From: Spirosoma sp. 48-14
GTDB taxonomy: Bacteria > Bacteroidota > Bacteroidia > Cytophagales > Spirosomataceae
DNA length: 64,000 nt
Assembly (NCBI RefSeq): GCF_001898575.1
Contig: NZ_MKUD01000058.1
Coordinates: 310,001 to 374,000, forward strand
Direction: 5' to 3'
The notes under the pieces were generated by a model. It saw only the letters and a list, made by a program, of their open reading frames with translations. It did not search any database and was not told the origin of the DNA. Positions 1 to 10,300 of the stretch are shown here, one piece after another. The position numbers and the translations under genes were made by a program. Within the stretch, counting starts at the first letter, position 1. Each line of letters begins with the position of its first letter.

Positions 1-964
1 GAGCATCTGGATAAAGTAATGACAACCTTTTCTTTACATTCGATAAGCCAATCCCTCCCATGTCGGATACAGGCATAGCACCTTGTTCGTCCTTACTGTT
101 GGCGATCTTAACGGAAAATTGACCGGGCTGTCTGGCAATATCGATACGAATCCAGCTTAATCCTACCGATTTAGTCACACCATGCTTAAAGCAATTCTCC
201 ACCAGGGGTAACAAGAGCAACGGAGCAATCTGCAGATCATGGATTGGGGTATATACATTAATCGATACATCCAGTTTAGGGCCATACCGATTTTTTTGCA
301 GTTCGATGTAATGTTCAATATAGGAAATCTCTGTAGCCAAAGGCACCGTTGCCTGATTGGATTCATATAAATTGTACTCCAGGAAACCCGACAGATGCGC
401 TATTAGCGTGGCCGTTTCAGGGCTACTCGTCAAGGCCGTCGAGTATATGTTGTTTAACGTATTGAACACAAAATGGGGCTGTACCTGTGCTTTCAGCAGA
501 TTTAATTCGGCCTTTGTCGTCTGCTGCACCAATTGGTGCACCCGAAAGCGTTCCTCATACCAGGATTGGATAAAATAATACAAAGCATATAAGCCAGTTA
601 CCGTATATAAGTTAACGAACTCAACCAGCATTTTTCCCGCCGAAAGAAAAGGCATACGCTGGGCTTGCGGAAAATACTTCGGATAAAGAAAATAGTAATT
701 AATGTAGCGCCGTATGACAAGTAACACAAGGGAAATCAGTACCACATACACCCAATCAACTATCTGGCTGGTTTCCGCCAAGCGTTTCCTGATCAGAAAG
801 TGAACGGCCAGCCTGGAAAAGATAAAGGCAACTGGCAACGCCATACAGGCATTGATAAAATAGTCATGATAATTGCCATATAGAGACGCCAGCCCTAGCC
901 ACTGATACAGGAAATAGAACAGCCAAAAAACGGCATTAAACGTAACATCTCTGGTTAATTTCAT
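1..964 (-). CDS. LytS/YehU-type sensor histidine kinase, 3' end beyond window
   Basis: The reading frame is open from an ATG at 964 to the window edge (321 codons), so the C-terminus is missing. The N-terminal 130 residues hold about four hydrophobic segments. The His-kinase box AQVQPHFVFNTLNN gives phospho-acceptor His164, and the N box is LLLPLVENCFKHG near residue 258. GGIGLSNVKKRL near residue 304 is the glycine-rich ATP-binding turn. This arrangement is the PF06580 (LytS/YehU) kinase, which normally phosphorylates a LytTR response regulator; that gene would lie left of position 1. A 13-bp direct repeat lies 66-95 bp upstream (1030-1059). The family call is secure and the stimulus is unknown. 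Confidence 0.93.
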   Translation of the reverse strand, partial: MKLTRDVTFNAVFWLFYFLYQWLGLASLYGNYHDYFINACMALPVAFIFSRLAVHFLIRKRLAETSQIVDWVYVVLISLVLLVIRRYINYYFLYPKYFPQAQRMPFLSAGKMLVEFVNLYTVTGLYALYYFIQSWYEERFRVHQLVQQTTKAELNLLKAQVQPHFVFNTLNNIYSTALTSSPETATLIAHLSGFLEYNLYESNQATVPLATEISYIEHYIELQKNRYGPKLDVSINVYTPIHDLQIAPLLLLPLVENCFKHGVTKSVGLSWIRIDIARQPGQFSVKIANSKDEQGAMPVSDMGGIGLSNVKKRLSLLYPDA

Positions 965-1029
965 GAACTGCCCCTTTCCAACTAAGGTAAGGCTTTTGAT
1001 GATCAGTGAGCCTGGGTAGAAGATGGTTT

Positions 1030-1059
1030 TCGGTAAACGACCTTTTTTATCGGTAAACG
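1030..1059. promoter_or_regulatory. Direct repeat TCGGTAAACG x2, 20-bp period (possible LytTR operator)
   Basis: TCGGTAAACG occurs at 1030-1039 and 1050-1059, exactly two helical turns apart. Counting the preceding bases (TTT/TTA) the match is 12 of 13. LytTR regulators bind paired ~9-bp direct repeats about two turns apart, and the read-out CCGTTTACC resembles their GTT-centred half-site. It sits between the divergent LytS kinase and DoxX-like genes and could control either. Confidence 0.45.
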
Positions 1060-1156
1060 GTATACACCGAGAATCCACGTTGTGTACCGATCATACGCAT
1101 GGACGGACTGGCAGATGGCTACTTTTGAGTGCACATCGCTATGTTCTCAGACCAGC

Positions 1157-1963
1157 ATGAAACAACTGATTCGAATCGGTAGGGCCTTCTACGCAGTCGC
1201 ACTTTTTGTGTATGGTTGCCAACAAATTTATTTTGGGAGCTTCCGGGATGTCTTTTTTTCGGTCTATCAGCAACACCTGCCCTTCCTGAATGTGTTTGCC
1301 TGGAGCTTCGGACTCTATCTGATCAGTACAGGTGCTTTACTGCTTGTACCAGGTACCGGCCAGAAAGCGGCTCTGCTGCTGGGAGCTGCCTGGCTGTCGC
1401 TATTCCTGGGCACCCATATAACCTACGAGCTCATTTCCGAACCGAACAAACTGTATCACCTGGGCTTGTGGACAACTCCCCTGAAGGAACTAGCCCTGGC
1501 CGGGGGCGCCTTTGTGGTTGCTGACTCATTCGATACGCCACTCACGGGTAAGCTAGCAGTTTTAGGAAAAATTATGCCCTATGGCAATTTGTTTTTCCTC
1601 TACACCATGACCAGCTACGGTATCTCCCACATCATTTATGCACCGTTTCTGGTTAGTACCGTTCCTGGCTGGATGGCCAATCCCCTGTTCTGGGTCAATC
1701 TGACGGGAGTCGCTTTAACCGCTTCCGGCATCGGTATTATACTGGGAATACGAATCCGGGTTATCTCCCTGCTACTCGCCCTGATGATCTTTTTGTGGTT
1801 TTGGCTGGTCCATGTCCCCGGTGCGCTGGCAGACCCCGTCGGAAACCGAGGCAATCTGCTGGCAAGCGCCTTTGATGCACTTGCGTTCAGCGGGATAGCG
1901 CTACTAATCGGCCTTACCATGAAACAGCAAAAATGGGTAGAGGCTATTGAACGTTGGCGATGA
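1157..1963 (+). CDS. DoxX-like integral membrane protein
   Basis: A 268-residue protein with eight or so hydrophobic segments and no large soluble domain. The start at 1157 (MKQLIRIGRAFYAVALFVYG) is chosen because it directly precedes the first membrane segment; the upstream 25 codons are polar and unlike a signal. The overall pattern (short loops, GTGQKAALLLGAAWL, a second half that repeats the first) resembles DoxX/DUF417-type proteins, but I recognise no diagnostic motif. It is divergent from the LytS kinase and is followed within 40 bp by the DUF1624 gene, so both are probably co-transcribed. Function unknown. Confidence 0.6.
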   Translation: MKQLIRIGRAFYAVALFVYGCQQIYFGSFRDVFFSVYQQHLPFLNVFAWSFGLYLISTGALLLVPGTGQKAALLLGAAWLSLFLGTHITYELISEPNKLYHLGLWTTPLKELALAGGAFVVADSFDTPLTGKLAVLGKIMPYGNLFFLYTMTSYGISHIIYAPFLVSTVPGWMANPLFWVNLTGVALTASGIGIILGIRIRVISLLLALMIFLWFWLVHVPGALADPVGNRGNLLASAFDALAFSGIALLIGLTMKQQKWVEAIERWR

Positions 1964-2001
1964 TCCATCCTCACGGATTTAGTAAAGAAATAGTAAGCAG
2001 C

Positions 2002-3159
2002 ATGAAACGAAACAACAGTATTGATGTTATGCGCGGTCTGGTGATGATCCTAATGCCTCTGGACCATATTCGGGACCTCCTACATATCACTTCATTATCA
2101 CAGTCCCCTACGGATCTGACGACGACAACGCCTGCGTTATTTTTCACCCGATGGATTACGCACTTATGTGCACCGACGTTTGTATTTCTATCCGGCACCT
2201 CCGCATTTCTGTCCATGAGCGCTAAGAATGATCTGGCCAATACCAGGCGTTTCCTGGTTTCAAGAGGCATCTGGCTGGTCGTTTTAGAGTTCACTCTGGT
2301 CAATTTCGGCATCTGGTTCGACCCAAACTTCAATATCCTGATTTTTGAGGTGATCGCGGCCATCGGAACTGGATTTCTGATTCTTAGCGCGTTGTTACGG
2401 TTGCCTCCCCGGATGGTCGGTTTAATCGGGGGGATGATTGTTGTGCTTCATCAGTTGGTGAGTTTGATTCCGGCCTCTGAGAACGTGTTCTTAAGAGGGC
2501 TGATGTCGCTTTTTTCGCCCATCGCTTTTCCATATGGTACAGGAAAACTAGTTTTAATCGCCTACCCACCCATTCCCTGGCTCGGAATTATGCTGATTGG
2601 CTACGGGGCCGGTTATTTTTTTGAATCAACCGAAAACGGCCAACGACAAATTTTCCGGAAAATAGGATTACTGTTCCTCGGCTTGTTTATGGCCTTGCGA
2701 GTCGTTAACCTGTATGGCGATCCCAGCCACTGGTCTGCCCAAAAAACTACACTCTATACATTTCTCTCTTTCATCAACGTAACCAAATATCCCCCGTCGC
2801 TGCAATTCTGTCTTCTTTTTCTGGGGATCATGTTTCTGATTCTTTCATGGGTACAAGGCCTGAAAAACAGGTGGACGGACCGGGTTAGTGTTTACGGAAA
2901 AACCCCGCTGTTTTATTTTTTGGTGCACTGGTACTTGATCCACCCACTTGTGTTTGCCATGGTCTTCCTGCAAGGATTCAAACGTTCGGAACTGGTATTC
3001 GGCTCTAACTTCGGCCGCCCCAAGACGGGCAGTGGAGTTGAGTTATGGGCTATTTATTTGATTTGGGTTGTCATTGTGCTCACGATGTACCCGCTTTGTC
3101 AATGGTATGGAAACTATAAGATGCGCCATAAAGAGCAAACGTGGCTTCGCTATATCTAG
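2002..3159 (+). CDS. DUF1624 / heparan-alpha-glucosaminide acetyltransferase-like membrane protein
   Basis: A 385-residue polytopic membrane protein starting MKRNNSIDVMRGLVMILMPLDHIRD. The opening S-x-D-x-x-R-G followed by M-x-x-D-H-x-R is the hallmark of the DUF1624 (PF07786) family, related to the HGSNAT acetyltransferases; the conserved His in the first membrane segment is H23 here. About ten hydrophobic segments follow. ATG 2002 is preferred to the upstream in-frame ATG at 1954, which would overlap the preceding gene and add 16 residues before the family motif. Members in this phylum are mostly uncharacterised; acyl transfer to a cell-envelope glycan is the usual inference. Confidence 0.85.
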   Translation: MKRNNSIDVMRGLVMILMPLDHIRDLLHITSLSQSPTDLTTTTPALFFTRWITHLCAPTFVFLSGTSAFLSMSAKNDLANTRRFLVSRGIWLVVLEFTLVNFGIWFDPNFNILIFEVIAAIGTGFLILSALLRLPPRMVGLIGGMIVVLHQLVSLIPASENVFLRGLMSLFSPIAFPYGTGKLVLIAYPPIPWLGIMLIGYGAGYFFESTENGQRQIFRKIGLLFLGLFMALRVVNLYGDPSHWSAQKTTLYTFLSFINVTKYPPSLQFCLLFLGIMFLILSWVQGLKNRWTDRVSVYGKTPLFYFLVHWYLIHPLVFAMVFLQGFKRSELVFGSNFGRPKTGSGVELWAIYLIWVVIVLTMYPLCQWYGNYKMRHKEQTWLRYI

Positions 3160-3287
3160 TCAATCACTTCTAGTTTAACAATAGCTGTGTACTATTCGCC
3201 AACACGCACGCTGGAAGTGCACCATTCCTTACTGATGTAAAAAGTGACAGATCATTACCATTGGGTTTTCCTGATTGACCGCCAGAT

Positions 3288-3680
3288 CTACAGTTGGGCC
3301 TTGTCATGTTTGTCAAAAAACCGATCGGCGACATGGAAGCTATACATGGAAATGCTGGCTACTAGCAACGCCAGTATACTACTAATCATTTTTTTATAGG
3401 AGTGAAATTTACCGGCTTCATCCACTCGACCCCAATCTGAAGGAATAAACCCAAGCAGTTGCTTAAAACCTCCGTAGAGAAGAACAGCCAGTATGATCCC
3501 AATCAACACTTGATGAATCACGCCCGATCGAACTCGCTTAATCAGGGAAAAGTCATCATGGAGCCAGGTACCAGTAATGAATTTCCAGCCAAAGTCCAGA
3601 TAATGAGCCAGGAAGCAAAGCAGCGCATATAGGGTTATGATACTACCAAGTACCATTACGATTGTCGGAAGCGAACTCAT
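3288..3680 (-). CDS. Small integral membrane protein, unknown function
   Basis: A 130-residue protein with three membrane segments: residues 5-27 (LPTIVMVLGSIITLYALLCF), about 55-75 (VIHQVLIGIILAVLLYGGF) and about 93-113 (ISSILALLVASISMYSFHVA). It has a charged C-terminus (ADRFFDKHDKAQL). I do not recognise the family. It stands alone: the convergent DUF1624 gene ends 128 bp away and the next minus-strand gene lies upstream of it. The layout looks like the YqhA family of small membrane proteins, but that is only a resemblance. Confidence 0.7.
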   Translation of the reverse strand: MSSLPTIVMVLGSIITLYALLCFLAHYLDFGWKFITGTWLHDDFSLIKRVRSGVIHQVLIGIILAVLLYGGFKQLLGFIPSDWGRVDEAGKFHSYKKMISSILALLVASISMYSFHVADRFFDKHDKAQL

Positions 3681-3844
3681 CTTGAAGGGTTGTCTTGTCT
3701 GGGAGCAGTCATTAGTTCACAAAGTAAAGCCGAATCACCGCAGCAAAACCCCTTGGTTTTAAATTATCCACAGCTAGTCATCTGACAGGTATAGAGTAGT
3801 GCTTACGTATTTTCGGCCAACCAATGCTTATTCAGCAGCTCTCT

Positions 3845-4780
3845 TTAATGGCCTCCTCCCTGTAAAAAGGCGGCTATCTCCATCCCCCAGGCAATGCCAA
3901 TATGAATCAGCAATCCGCCCCATATACTACGGGTGCTAAGAGCCAGCACACCCAGTAAATAGCCGCCGAATATGGAGGAAACAGCTTCGCCCAACGGTCG
4001 TCCAAAGTGGATAGCGCAATACCAGACTACCATCGGCAACACGGCACCATGACCCAACACCCGACTCATGCCAATGACCAGAAAGCCCCGGAAAAGAAGT
4101 TCGGTCGGTATAAAGTCCCAGCCATAGCACAGTTCATAAACAAGGGCCGTAACCCACTCCGGCACGCCAAAAAACTCATTGGCGTTGGTATCCCGATAAG
4201 TAGGGTACGACTCCAGGAAATCCGGCTGAAAGGAGGCCAGTGTAATCAATGGAATCATCAGCGCCAGCATGAGGGCATACAACGCTAATCCTTTTCGCTT
4301 AGGAGCCATACCATAAAAACTACTCGGATAGGGGTCCAGGAATTTGTAGAACACCAGCAGCGGCAGTACAATAGTCAGCAGTGATTGTAGGTTATGCAGG
4401 CAATAATAGGCAAAGACGTATATCTGCCCACCGAAGAGCTGCTGGCTCCATTGACTATGGGCATAAAATCCGGCATATATGGAATAGGAAACCAACGCCA
4501 CTCCGCTACGAAGCCAGAACGCACGATTACGCCAGATATCAGGTCGGCGGTGAAAATACGTCCAGAGCCAGACACCGCCGTAGTAAGCCGTTGCATACAA
4601 GCCCAAATAGAGTACTGGCCAGATGGGCTTGCTCTGAAACGAATCGATGTATGAGTCTTCTAGATCGAGCGAGAAATTGACGGTCAGGAGTATTGCCAGC
4701 CAAAGGGCAGTAGCTGCGTACAGATCAGGCCGGAAGTCGATGCGAAAATGGGTGCGAAGGTCTTGCCAAAGGGCTTTCAC
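3845..4780 (-). CDS. CPBP-type (CAAX protease-like) membrane protein with altered active site
   Basis: A 311-residue polytopic protein. The C-terminal third has the layout of PF02517 (CAAX prenyl endopeptidase/bacteriocin-processing, CPBP): PTELLFRGFLVIG, then VVWYCAIHFGRPLGE, then GGLLIHIGIAWG. The canonical motifs are EExxxR, FxxxH and HxxxN. Here they read TELLFR, YCAIH and HIGIA, so the first Glu is Thr and the final Asn is Ala, while the second Glu, the Arg and both His are kept. In the archaeal Rce1 structure the first Glu is catalytic, so this protein may be inactive or a divergent enzyme. Monocistronic by context. Confidence 0.8.
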   Translation of the reverse strand: MKALWQDLRTHFRIDFRPDLYAATALWLAILLTVNFSLDLEDSYIDSFQSKPIWPVLYLGLYATAYYGGVWLWTYFHRRPDIWRNRAFWLRSGVALVSYSIYAGFYAHSQWSQQLFGGQIYVFAYYCLHNLQSLLTIVLPLLVFYKFLDPYPSSFYGMAPKRKGLALYALMLALMIPLITLASFQPDFLESYPTYRDTNANEFFGVPEWVTALVYELCYGWDFIPTELLFRGFLVIGMSRVLGHGAVLPMVVWYCAIHFGRPLGEAVSSIFGGYLLGVLALSTRSIWGGLLIHIGIAWGMEIAAFLQGGGH

Positions 4781-4865
4781 TGGGTTAATTTTAGGGACTA
4801 GCGCAAATAACTGGAAAGATTGACAGGATACAACCTTCTATTCATTTCTAAAACCATCTACCTGT

Positions 4866-7214
4866 TCATCGAAGCGGAAGGCTTAGATTCACAAGCTGCT
4901 GATTTCGCATAACACCAACGGGTAAGGCACGCATGTAATGAAGTTGTTGCTGGACAGAAATTAATTCTGCAACTGTCGTCACAGTCATGCCATTAGCGGT
5001 TCGGATAACGTCGCCTTTTTGCAAGCCCGAACTAGCCAATTTACTGGCTTTCGGCACATCCAGTACAACAATACCCGATTCGTCGGGAAGCCCAAAAGCC
5101 GACCGATCGCCCAAGCCACGTATACTGCGCACTACTATACCCAGCCAGCTTGTTTCAGCGTTTTTTTCCTCCTGACCAGTAGTTGCTATATCCGGAAGCC
5201 TGGGCGAACGCGCCAACGAACGTAACGCTTGCTTTTGAACGCCAAACTGATTCATCGGGAAGTTTTTGAAGCCCAAAGCAATGGCCCGACTCGTTGTACG
5301 AACCCGGTAATCGCCCTGGCTGGGCTGAAGAAACTCAGGCTCTCCAAATTGACTGTGTGCGTCAGTACCATTTTGCCGGGCCTTTTGAAGTACTGCCTGA
5401 TCGGGAAATAGATTGTAGTCCAGTCCCTTACCCCAATCGCTGATCTGGATTGGGAAATAGGGCCGCATCACAATGTTCCGCCGAAAAACATCGCCACTGT
5501 TTCTGAACCACACATGTGGGTGAAACGAGTTATTGATGATCACATTGTTTTCAGCGATACGGTAAAAGCCTTCCCGGAACTTTAGCCCCCCATTGAGCAA
5601 CAGATTGTTATAAATGAGGTAATTGCTACTCCCATCGTCCAGGTCGATGTCCCAGCCATGATCGCAACGGAACCGATTGTTTCGAATAATGACTGGCTTT
5701 TGGGCATCGAGCCGCACCAATTCAGGATGAGCCGCTACGAGGCTATCCATCGTTTTTCGATTGGGATGCCAGAATCGATCCCGTCCCCAGGAGTTGAACG
5801 AACCATGATCACCCGTTTCGAGGACCGTGTCAAATACGTCGTTGTACTCGATTACATGCCCTCCCCAGGTGCCATCACCAATGTTGATACCGGCCCTGGG
5901 CAACTGGTAAATTGTATTATGACGCACGACAATGTTGGAAGCCATCGAAATTTCGACGCCTGTTGCCTGTTTTTCGGTTTCGCCAATATGGTGGATGAGG
6001 TTATTGTCGGCTGTACATTGGGCCGGGTAACGATTCGTTTTAGGGCCGGGCTGCAAATCCATAGCTGTGTAAGGCACAAACCATTCATACCGAAATGCGG
6101 GCGACCGAACGGCTGATGTATCGCCTACAAAACCAATGGCCGTGGCACCTACATGATGAATGTGGCAACCTTCGATCAGGGCCTGTCGGTTAAATCCACT
6201 CACCAGCACGGCATTGCCACCGAGGTTGGTGAGTTCACAATCCTCCAGGTGACAGTTATCGGTATTTTCCAGATAGACGGCCGCTCCCCGATAGATCATC
6301 CAGTCACTACGCACCAGTGGCTCGTATTTCTCCATAAACGTGCGCTCGGTATTAACCAACCGCAGCCCCCGGATACGCACCCTACGCACGGGCGATGCTG
6401 GCAGGCCGACCAGTTCGATCAGTGATTTCAGATGGGATACCTCGACCGTTGCTTTCGTCAGATCGAGGCCAACGGGTGGTATAAAGGAAAGCTGTTGGGT
6501 GGCTTTATCGTAAAACCATTCGCCGGGAGCATCCAGCTCTTCAGCAATATTCTCAACAAATCGCTCTTTAGGGTGCATGCCCATTGGGCGGTTGTTCTGC
6601 CAGCCCCCTTCGTAGGTAAGCGTGTCCCTGTTTTTACCGGTGATCCGATAGTGAAAACCACCCCATTCGTACCGATGAATCGCGTGAATGTATCCACCCG
6701 CCGGATTGCGCCACCGACTTACCCGCTCAGGACTAGTTGCACTGGAATCGGTCCCATGGAATACGTGAGCCGTAGAATCGTAATTAGGATACCGGGCCAG
6801 AATTTGCTTTTGGCCGTTAATAAACAATTGCTCAAACGACTCACCCGCCACCTGCGCTACCCAAACTTTATCGTCCTTTTTTTGCCAGCGTACAGCCAAC
6901 TGCCGACCACCATTCAGCTCAACTCGCTCATTTCGGTAAGCGCTGATCAGTAACTGTTTATTGCCGAGCGTTCGGGGGTCGATGCGTAGGGTTCGGGGCA
7001 AATAGTAAACACCCTGACGTATTAGAATCTGTACCTGTTGTTGGGGTGTTTTTTTTACTTTTTCGAGTGCCTTTTCGAGCGTGGCCATGGGAGCGGCCAA
7101 TGTACCCGGTTGGGAATCGTTTCCTGTTGGCGCAATATAAATCGTCGTCTGGGCATGTAGTAGGCCCAAAGCCCAGACCATAACGATGATTACCAGCACA
7201 ATGCGTTTGCTCAT
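4866..7214 (-). CDS. Secreted right-handed beta-helix protein with C-terminal PDZ domain
   Basis: 782 residues with a clear signal peptide (MSKRIVLVIIVMVWALGLLHAQ). Residues about 24-120 (IYIAPTGNDSQPGTLAAPMATLEKAL) are the typical opening of pectate-lyase-like polysaccharide-active proteins. Residues about 290-600 hold the repeated strands with NN/N-x-I ladders of a parallel beta-helix (DNNLIHHIGETE, NIVVRHNTIYQL, HVIEYNDVFDT). Residues about 685-780 form a PDZ-like domain (SGIVVLDVPKASKLASSGLQKGDVIRTANG). Likely periplasmic or surface glycan binding or lyase activity; no substrate can be read. The PDZ fusion is unusual and suggests the protein docks on another envelope protein. Confidence 0.85.
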   Translation of the reverse strand: MSKRIVLVIIVMVWALGLLHAQTTIYIAPTGNDSQPGTLAAPMATLEKALEKVKKTPQQQVQILIRQGVYYLPRTLRIDPRTLGNKQLLISAYRNERVELNGGRQLAVRWQKKDDKVWVAQVAGESFEQLFINGQKQILARYPNYDSTAHVFHGTDSSATSPERVSRWRNPAGGYIHAIHRYEWGGFHYRITGKNRDTLTYEGGWQNNRPMGMHPKERFVENIAEELDAPGEWFYDKATQQLSFIPPVGLDLTKATVEVSHLKSLIELVGLPASPVRRVRIRGLRLVNTERTFMEKYEPLVRSDWMIYRGAAVYLENTDNCHLEDCELTNLGGNAVLVSGFNRQALIEGCHIHHVGATAIGFVGDTSAVRSPAFRYEWFVPYTAMDLQPGPKTNRYPAQCTADNNLIHHIGETEKQATGVEISMASNIVVRHNTIYQLPRAGINIGDGTWGGHVIEYNDVFDTVLETGDHGSFNSWGRDRFWHPNRKTMDSLVAAHPELVRLDAQKPVIIRNNRFRCDHGWDIDLDDGSSNYLIYNNLLLNGGLKFREGFYRIAENNVIINNSFHPHVWFRNSGDVFRRNIVMRPYFPIQISDWGKGLDYNLFPDQAVLQKARQNGTDAHSQFGEPEFLQPSQGDYRVRTTSRAIALGFKNFPMNQFGVQKQALRSLARSPRLPDIATTGQEEKNAETSWLGIVVRSIRGLGDRSAFGLPDESGIVVLDVPKASKLASSGLQKGDVIRTANGMTVTTVAELISVQQQLHYMRALPVGVMRNQQLVNLSLPLR

Positions 7215-7248
7215 TTCCGGTACGAAGTCGATACGTATGACTAAAGAG

Positions 7249-7256
7249 CAAACATA
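7249..7256 (-). promoter_or_regulatory. Candidate -7 element TATGTTTG for the beta-helix gene
   Basis: On the minus strand TATGTTTG matches the Bacteroidota -7 consensus TAnnTTTG, 35 bp before the ATG at 7214. I see no convincing -33 TTG at the right distance. Confidence 0.45.
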
Positions 7257-7280
7257 CTTTTAAAGTACGAAACAGACGTT

Positions 7281-7360
7281 TTTTCGACAGGATTTACAAG
7301 ATTATCGGAACGGGACATTTTCAAAATTAATCCTGTTCATCCTGTAAATCCTGTCGAAAA
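7281..7360. repeat. Intergenic inverted repeat, 18-bp perfect arms
   Basis: Arms 7281-7298 (TTTTCGACAGGATTTACA) and 7343-7360 are exact reverse complements with a 44-nt loop. The right half also carries tandem ATCCTGT words (7329-7356). It separates two minus-strand genes. Read on the minus strand it is followed by an A-run, not a T-run, so it is not a standard terminator for the upstream gene. Similar CAGGATTTACAGGAT words recur in many Bacteroidota spacers. Confidence 0.85.
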
Positions 7361-7370
7361 CGAACAGGCA

Positions 7371-10300
7371 CTAAAAGCCTTCTTTTTCGGCTTCTTTGTC
7401 TTTTTTCTTCTCGTCTTTCTTTTTCTCTTCCTTCACCACTTTCTGGCCCGGTTGTAACTTGGGTTTCGGAGCAGGCTTGGCTTTTGTTTTATACTGATCG
7501 AGATAGCGGTCTACGAAAAGCGTTTTTTCATCGACCGTTGCCGGAACAACCTCCAGCGTTGCTTTTCCTGAGTTTTTTGAACCCGCCAGCAGCCGGTCAT
7601 TAATTTCCTGCTCAGAGGTGATAATGGCTAACTGACCAATAGCACCGGGTCCATTACCGCCTTTGTAATCGTAGTACACCCAAACATCCGGCGATGATTC
7701 AAGATAGATGCTGAACTCATCGCCGTTGCCCGTTTTACGGATTTCGACAAACCCATCCATCTGTGCGTTGATATCCGTGGCCATGATGTTCGAAACTCCC
7801 AACTGACCCGTACTGTAGAACGCGTTGTATTTGGGAGACCAGCGTAAATTGGCATTGGCCAGCACCAGCATGGCGTTCAGTTTCGGTGATGCCTGATTGA
7901 GCGGCACATGCTGGTTTTGTGCTTTAACCCGATAGGCATCCACAGCCTGCTGCCCAATTAGCGGCACCAGTTTGTCCGAAAGGCGGTTCAGATCGTCGTC
8001 AGCCGCTTCGTCGTTCTTCTCTTCAAGGTTCGTTTTGACAAGCTTATCGGCAATACTCGTAGTGACCAGATCGGGTACGGGCAACGTAAACACCATCAAC
8101 GTATTGAACCGATAGAGGCTGCTGTCGATATTGATCCGTGCCGACCCCGACGATAGCAGATACTCTTGTGGAGCCGCGTTCATGAAGTTCATCTTGCCTT
8201 TATAGGTCATCAGCCCACGCGCATCGTTGAAGGTATAGGCATTTTCGACATCGGCGTCTTCCGAACTATCCGCTTTGGCTACCGAATCGACTATGGCCAC
8301 CGCATCGCCACCTTTCGAGGCAATCCGATACACTTTGTCTTTTTCATCATAACGCATGATGCCTGTAGCACTAAACAGATCATCGTCGCGGGAATCTTCT
8401 TTCGGCGACAGGAAAGTTGGATATACGCCAGCCCCACCAGCCCGGAAGTGAATACCCGCTACCAGTTGTTGTCCGCCTTCGTTTTTAAGATTTTTATCGA
8501 CCTTGATTTCCAGCCGTTCGGCTACTTTTTCTTTGAATGGAATCCAGTCGCTGATCAGGTCTTTGCGTTTTTTCAGCGCAGGTTTGATAAAGCCATCCAT
8601 CGACAGATCCTGCTTAGGCGCTTCCATCACAATGCCCCCCCGGAACAACATTTTGGGAGCTAGTTGCAGGTTATCGGCCTCATCAACCTCTGCACGAGCC
8701 ACGGTAAAATAGGTTGTCATGGGTTTAGATGGCCCTCCTCGCTTACTACGGGGAGTACTCCGGCTGGCTTTTTTGGCATCGGCCGTTAAGGACGCCGTTT
8801 CAGCGTTCGCAGCCGCTACAGCCGGGGCTTCTTTCAACTCGAAACTACCCATTTTGATGCTGGCGGTGTCACCTTTAGCCGTTGCAAACTGGTAGGTAGC
8901 ATCACCTGCAAACCGCGTCCGCGACAGCACCTGAATATTACCATTTTTGAGCCGGTGAAACAGGTTGATGGTATCCAGTTCGAGCCGGGCATTTTTCAAC
9001 GCCATCATTTCGCCATTCCGCCGGATAGCGACCAGTCCTTTATCGGGGTATATCCGGGCATCTGCCGAGGTGATATACGGCACTCCACTAATGTTAAGGG
9101 TCCGCTTTTCCACATCATACAAAGCCGCCGATCCATTGAACGTCAGCCCTTCCTGTTCTTCGGCGGTGGCCGTAAAGAGTGAGGTTTTCACATCGCCCTT
9201 CATGGCAATGGTTTTAGCGTTTACGTTCCACTGCGCCCGGTTGATGTTAGTCTTGTAGGCAGCAAACGGAAATTCAATGCTTGGCGATACCGTATCGCCG
9301 ATGCTCTCCTTCTTGTTGATCGCCAGTCCGACAAGGCCTTTGGTCTGATTAAAATCAACATCGACGTCATTGCCTAACAGAATGGGTTTACCAGCGGGCG
9401 TTCCGGGTACTTCTTTATCCGAAACGATTTTAAATTGGGCTCCACTGGCCAGGAAACCTTCTTTATTGAATTTGATGCTGTTGGAGATTGTCTCGGAGTC
9501 TTTCCGGCGCAGGGTTCCGTGTCCGAACAAGCCTGATGAACGCACCAGTAATCCACCTTCAAGATTGGTCGTAGCGCTGTAGAAATTGAAGTTATTCTTC
9601 TGCGTGGTGATGACCATACTATCGGTTTTCGGCCACCATTTCATGCTGAAATTGTTGAGCTGAACCTGTGGAAAATAGCCCTTTCCAACAAGACCTTCTT
9701 TAATTTCTCCTTTGTCGCCCGATGCCAGCAGGGAATCTGTCATAAACAGAATTCCTTTGGTAGTAAGCGTAGTAGTCAGGTGATTGAGTACGCCTTCGGC
9801 CCGGAGTCCGCTTTTATCCATGACCAGATCGCCTGTAAACTTGACGGTCGATGGCACCGTTCCCTTCTTTCCGGCATAGACCGGATAACCCGTTGCAGGG
9901 GCCTTATGAACGAAACCCAACGTATTGTCGGGCATGGTGACGAGCTGCGCTTTAAAGGGCGGGAATATACCATCTGAATAGAACGTCCCCATAAACGCAA
10001 TATCACCCTTACCCAAACTATCGTTGTCGATGGCCGGGATTTTGAAATAGACTTTCTGGTTGTACGTGATATTTCCCCGGTTTGGCTGATTGAAATAGAC
10101 CGTCATCCCTTCGGGCATTACCAGCCGCTGGGTGGTTTTCTTGCCCTTCATCTGACCCGATTTGTTGTCAGACCCAGCCAGAAAAACCGTTCCCGGATTT
10201 TCGTACTTAATATCCCCCCCAATTTCACCCTCTTTCCCCTGAGCCGCCAGCTTTTGCGACTGGAAGGTTATGGAGTCGATTTTATTAAGACTCATCGAGA

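Noticed and set aside
965..1156. Short upstream extension of the DoxX-like protein
   Set aside because: Its first 25 codons are polar and the frame overlaps the divergent promoter region; ATG 1157 begins the first membrane segment.
5658..6116. 152-codon plus-strand frame inside the beta-helix gene
   Set aside because: Antisense shadow; the minus-strand protein has a coherent signal peptide and fold.
8166..8663. 165-codon plus-strand frame within the large secreted protein gene
   Set aside because: Opposite-strand shadow with no domain, promoter or start context; several similar frames occur along this gene.
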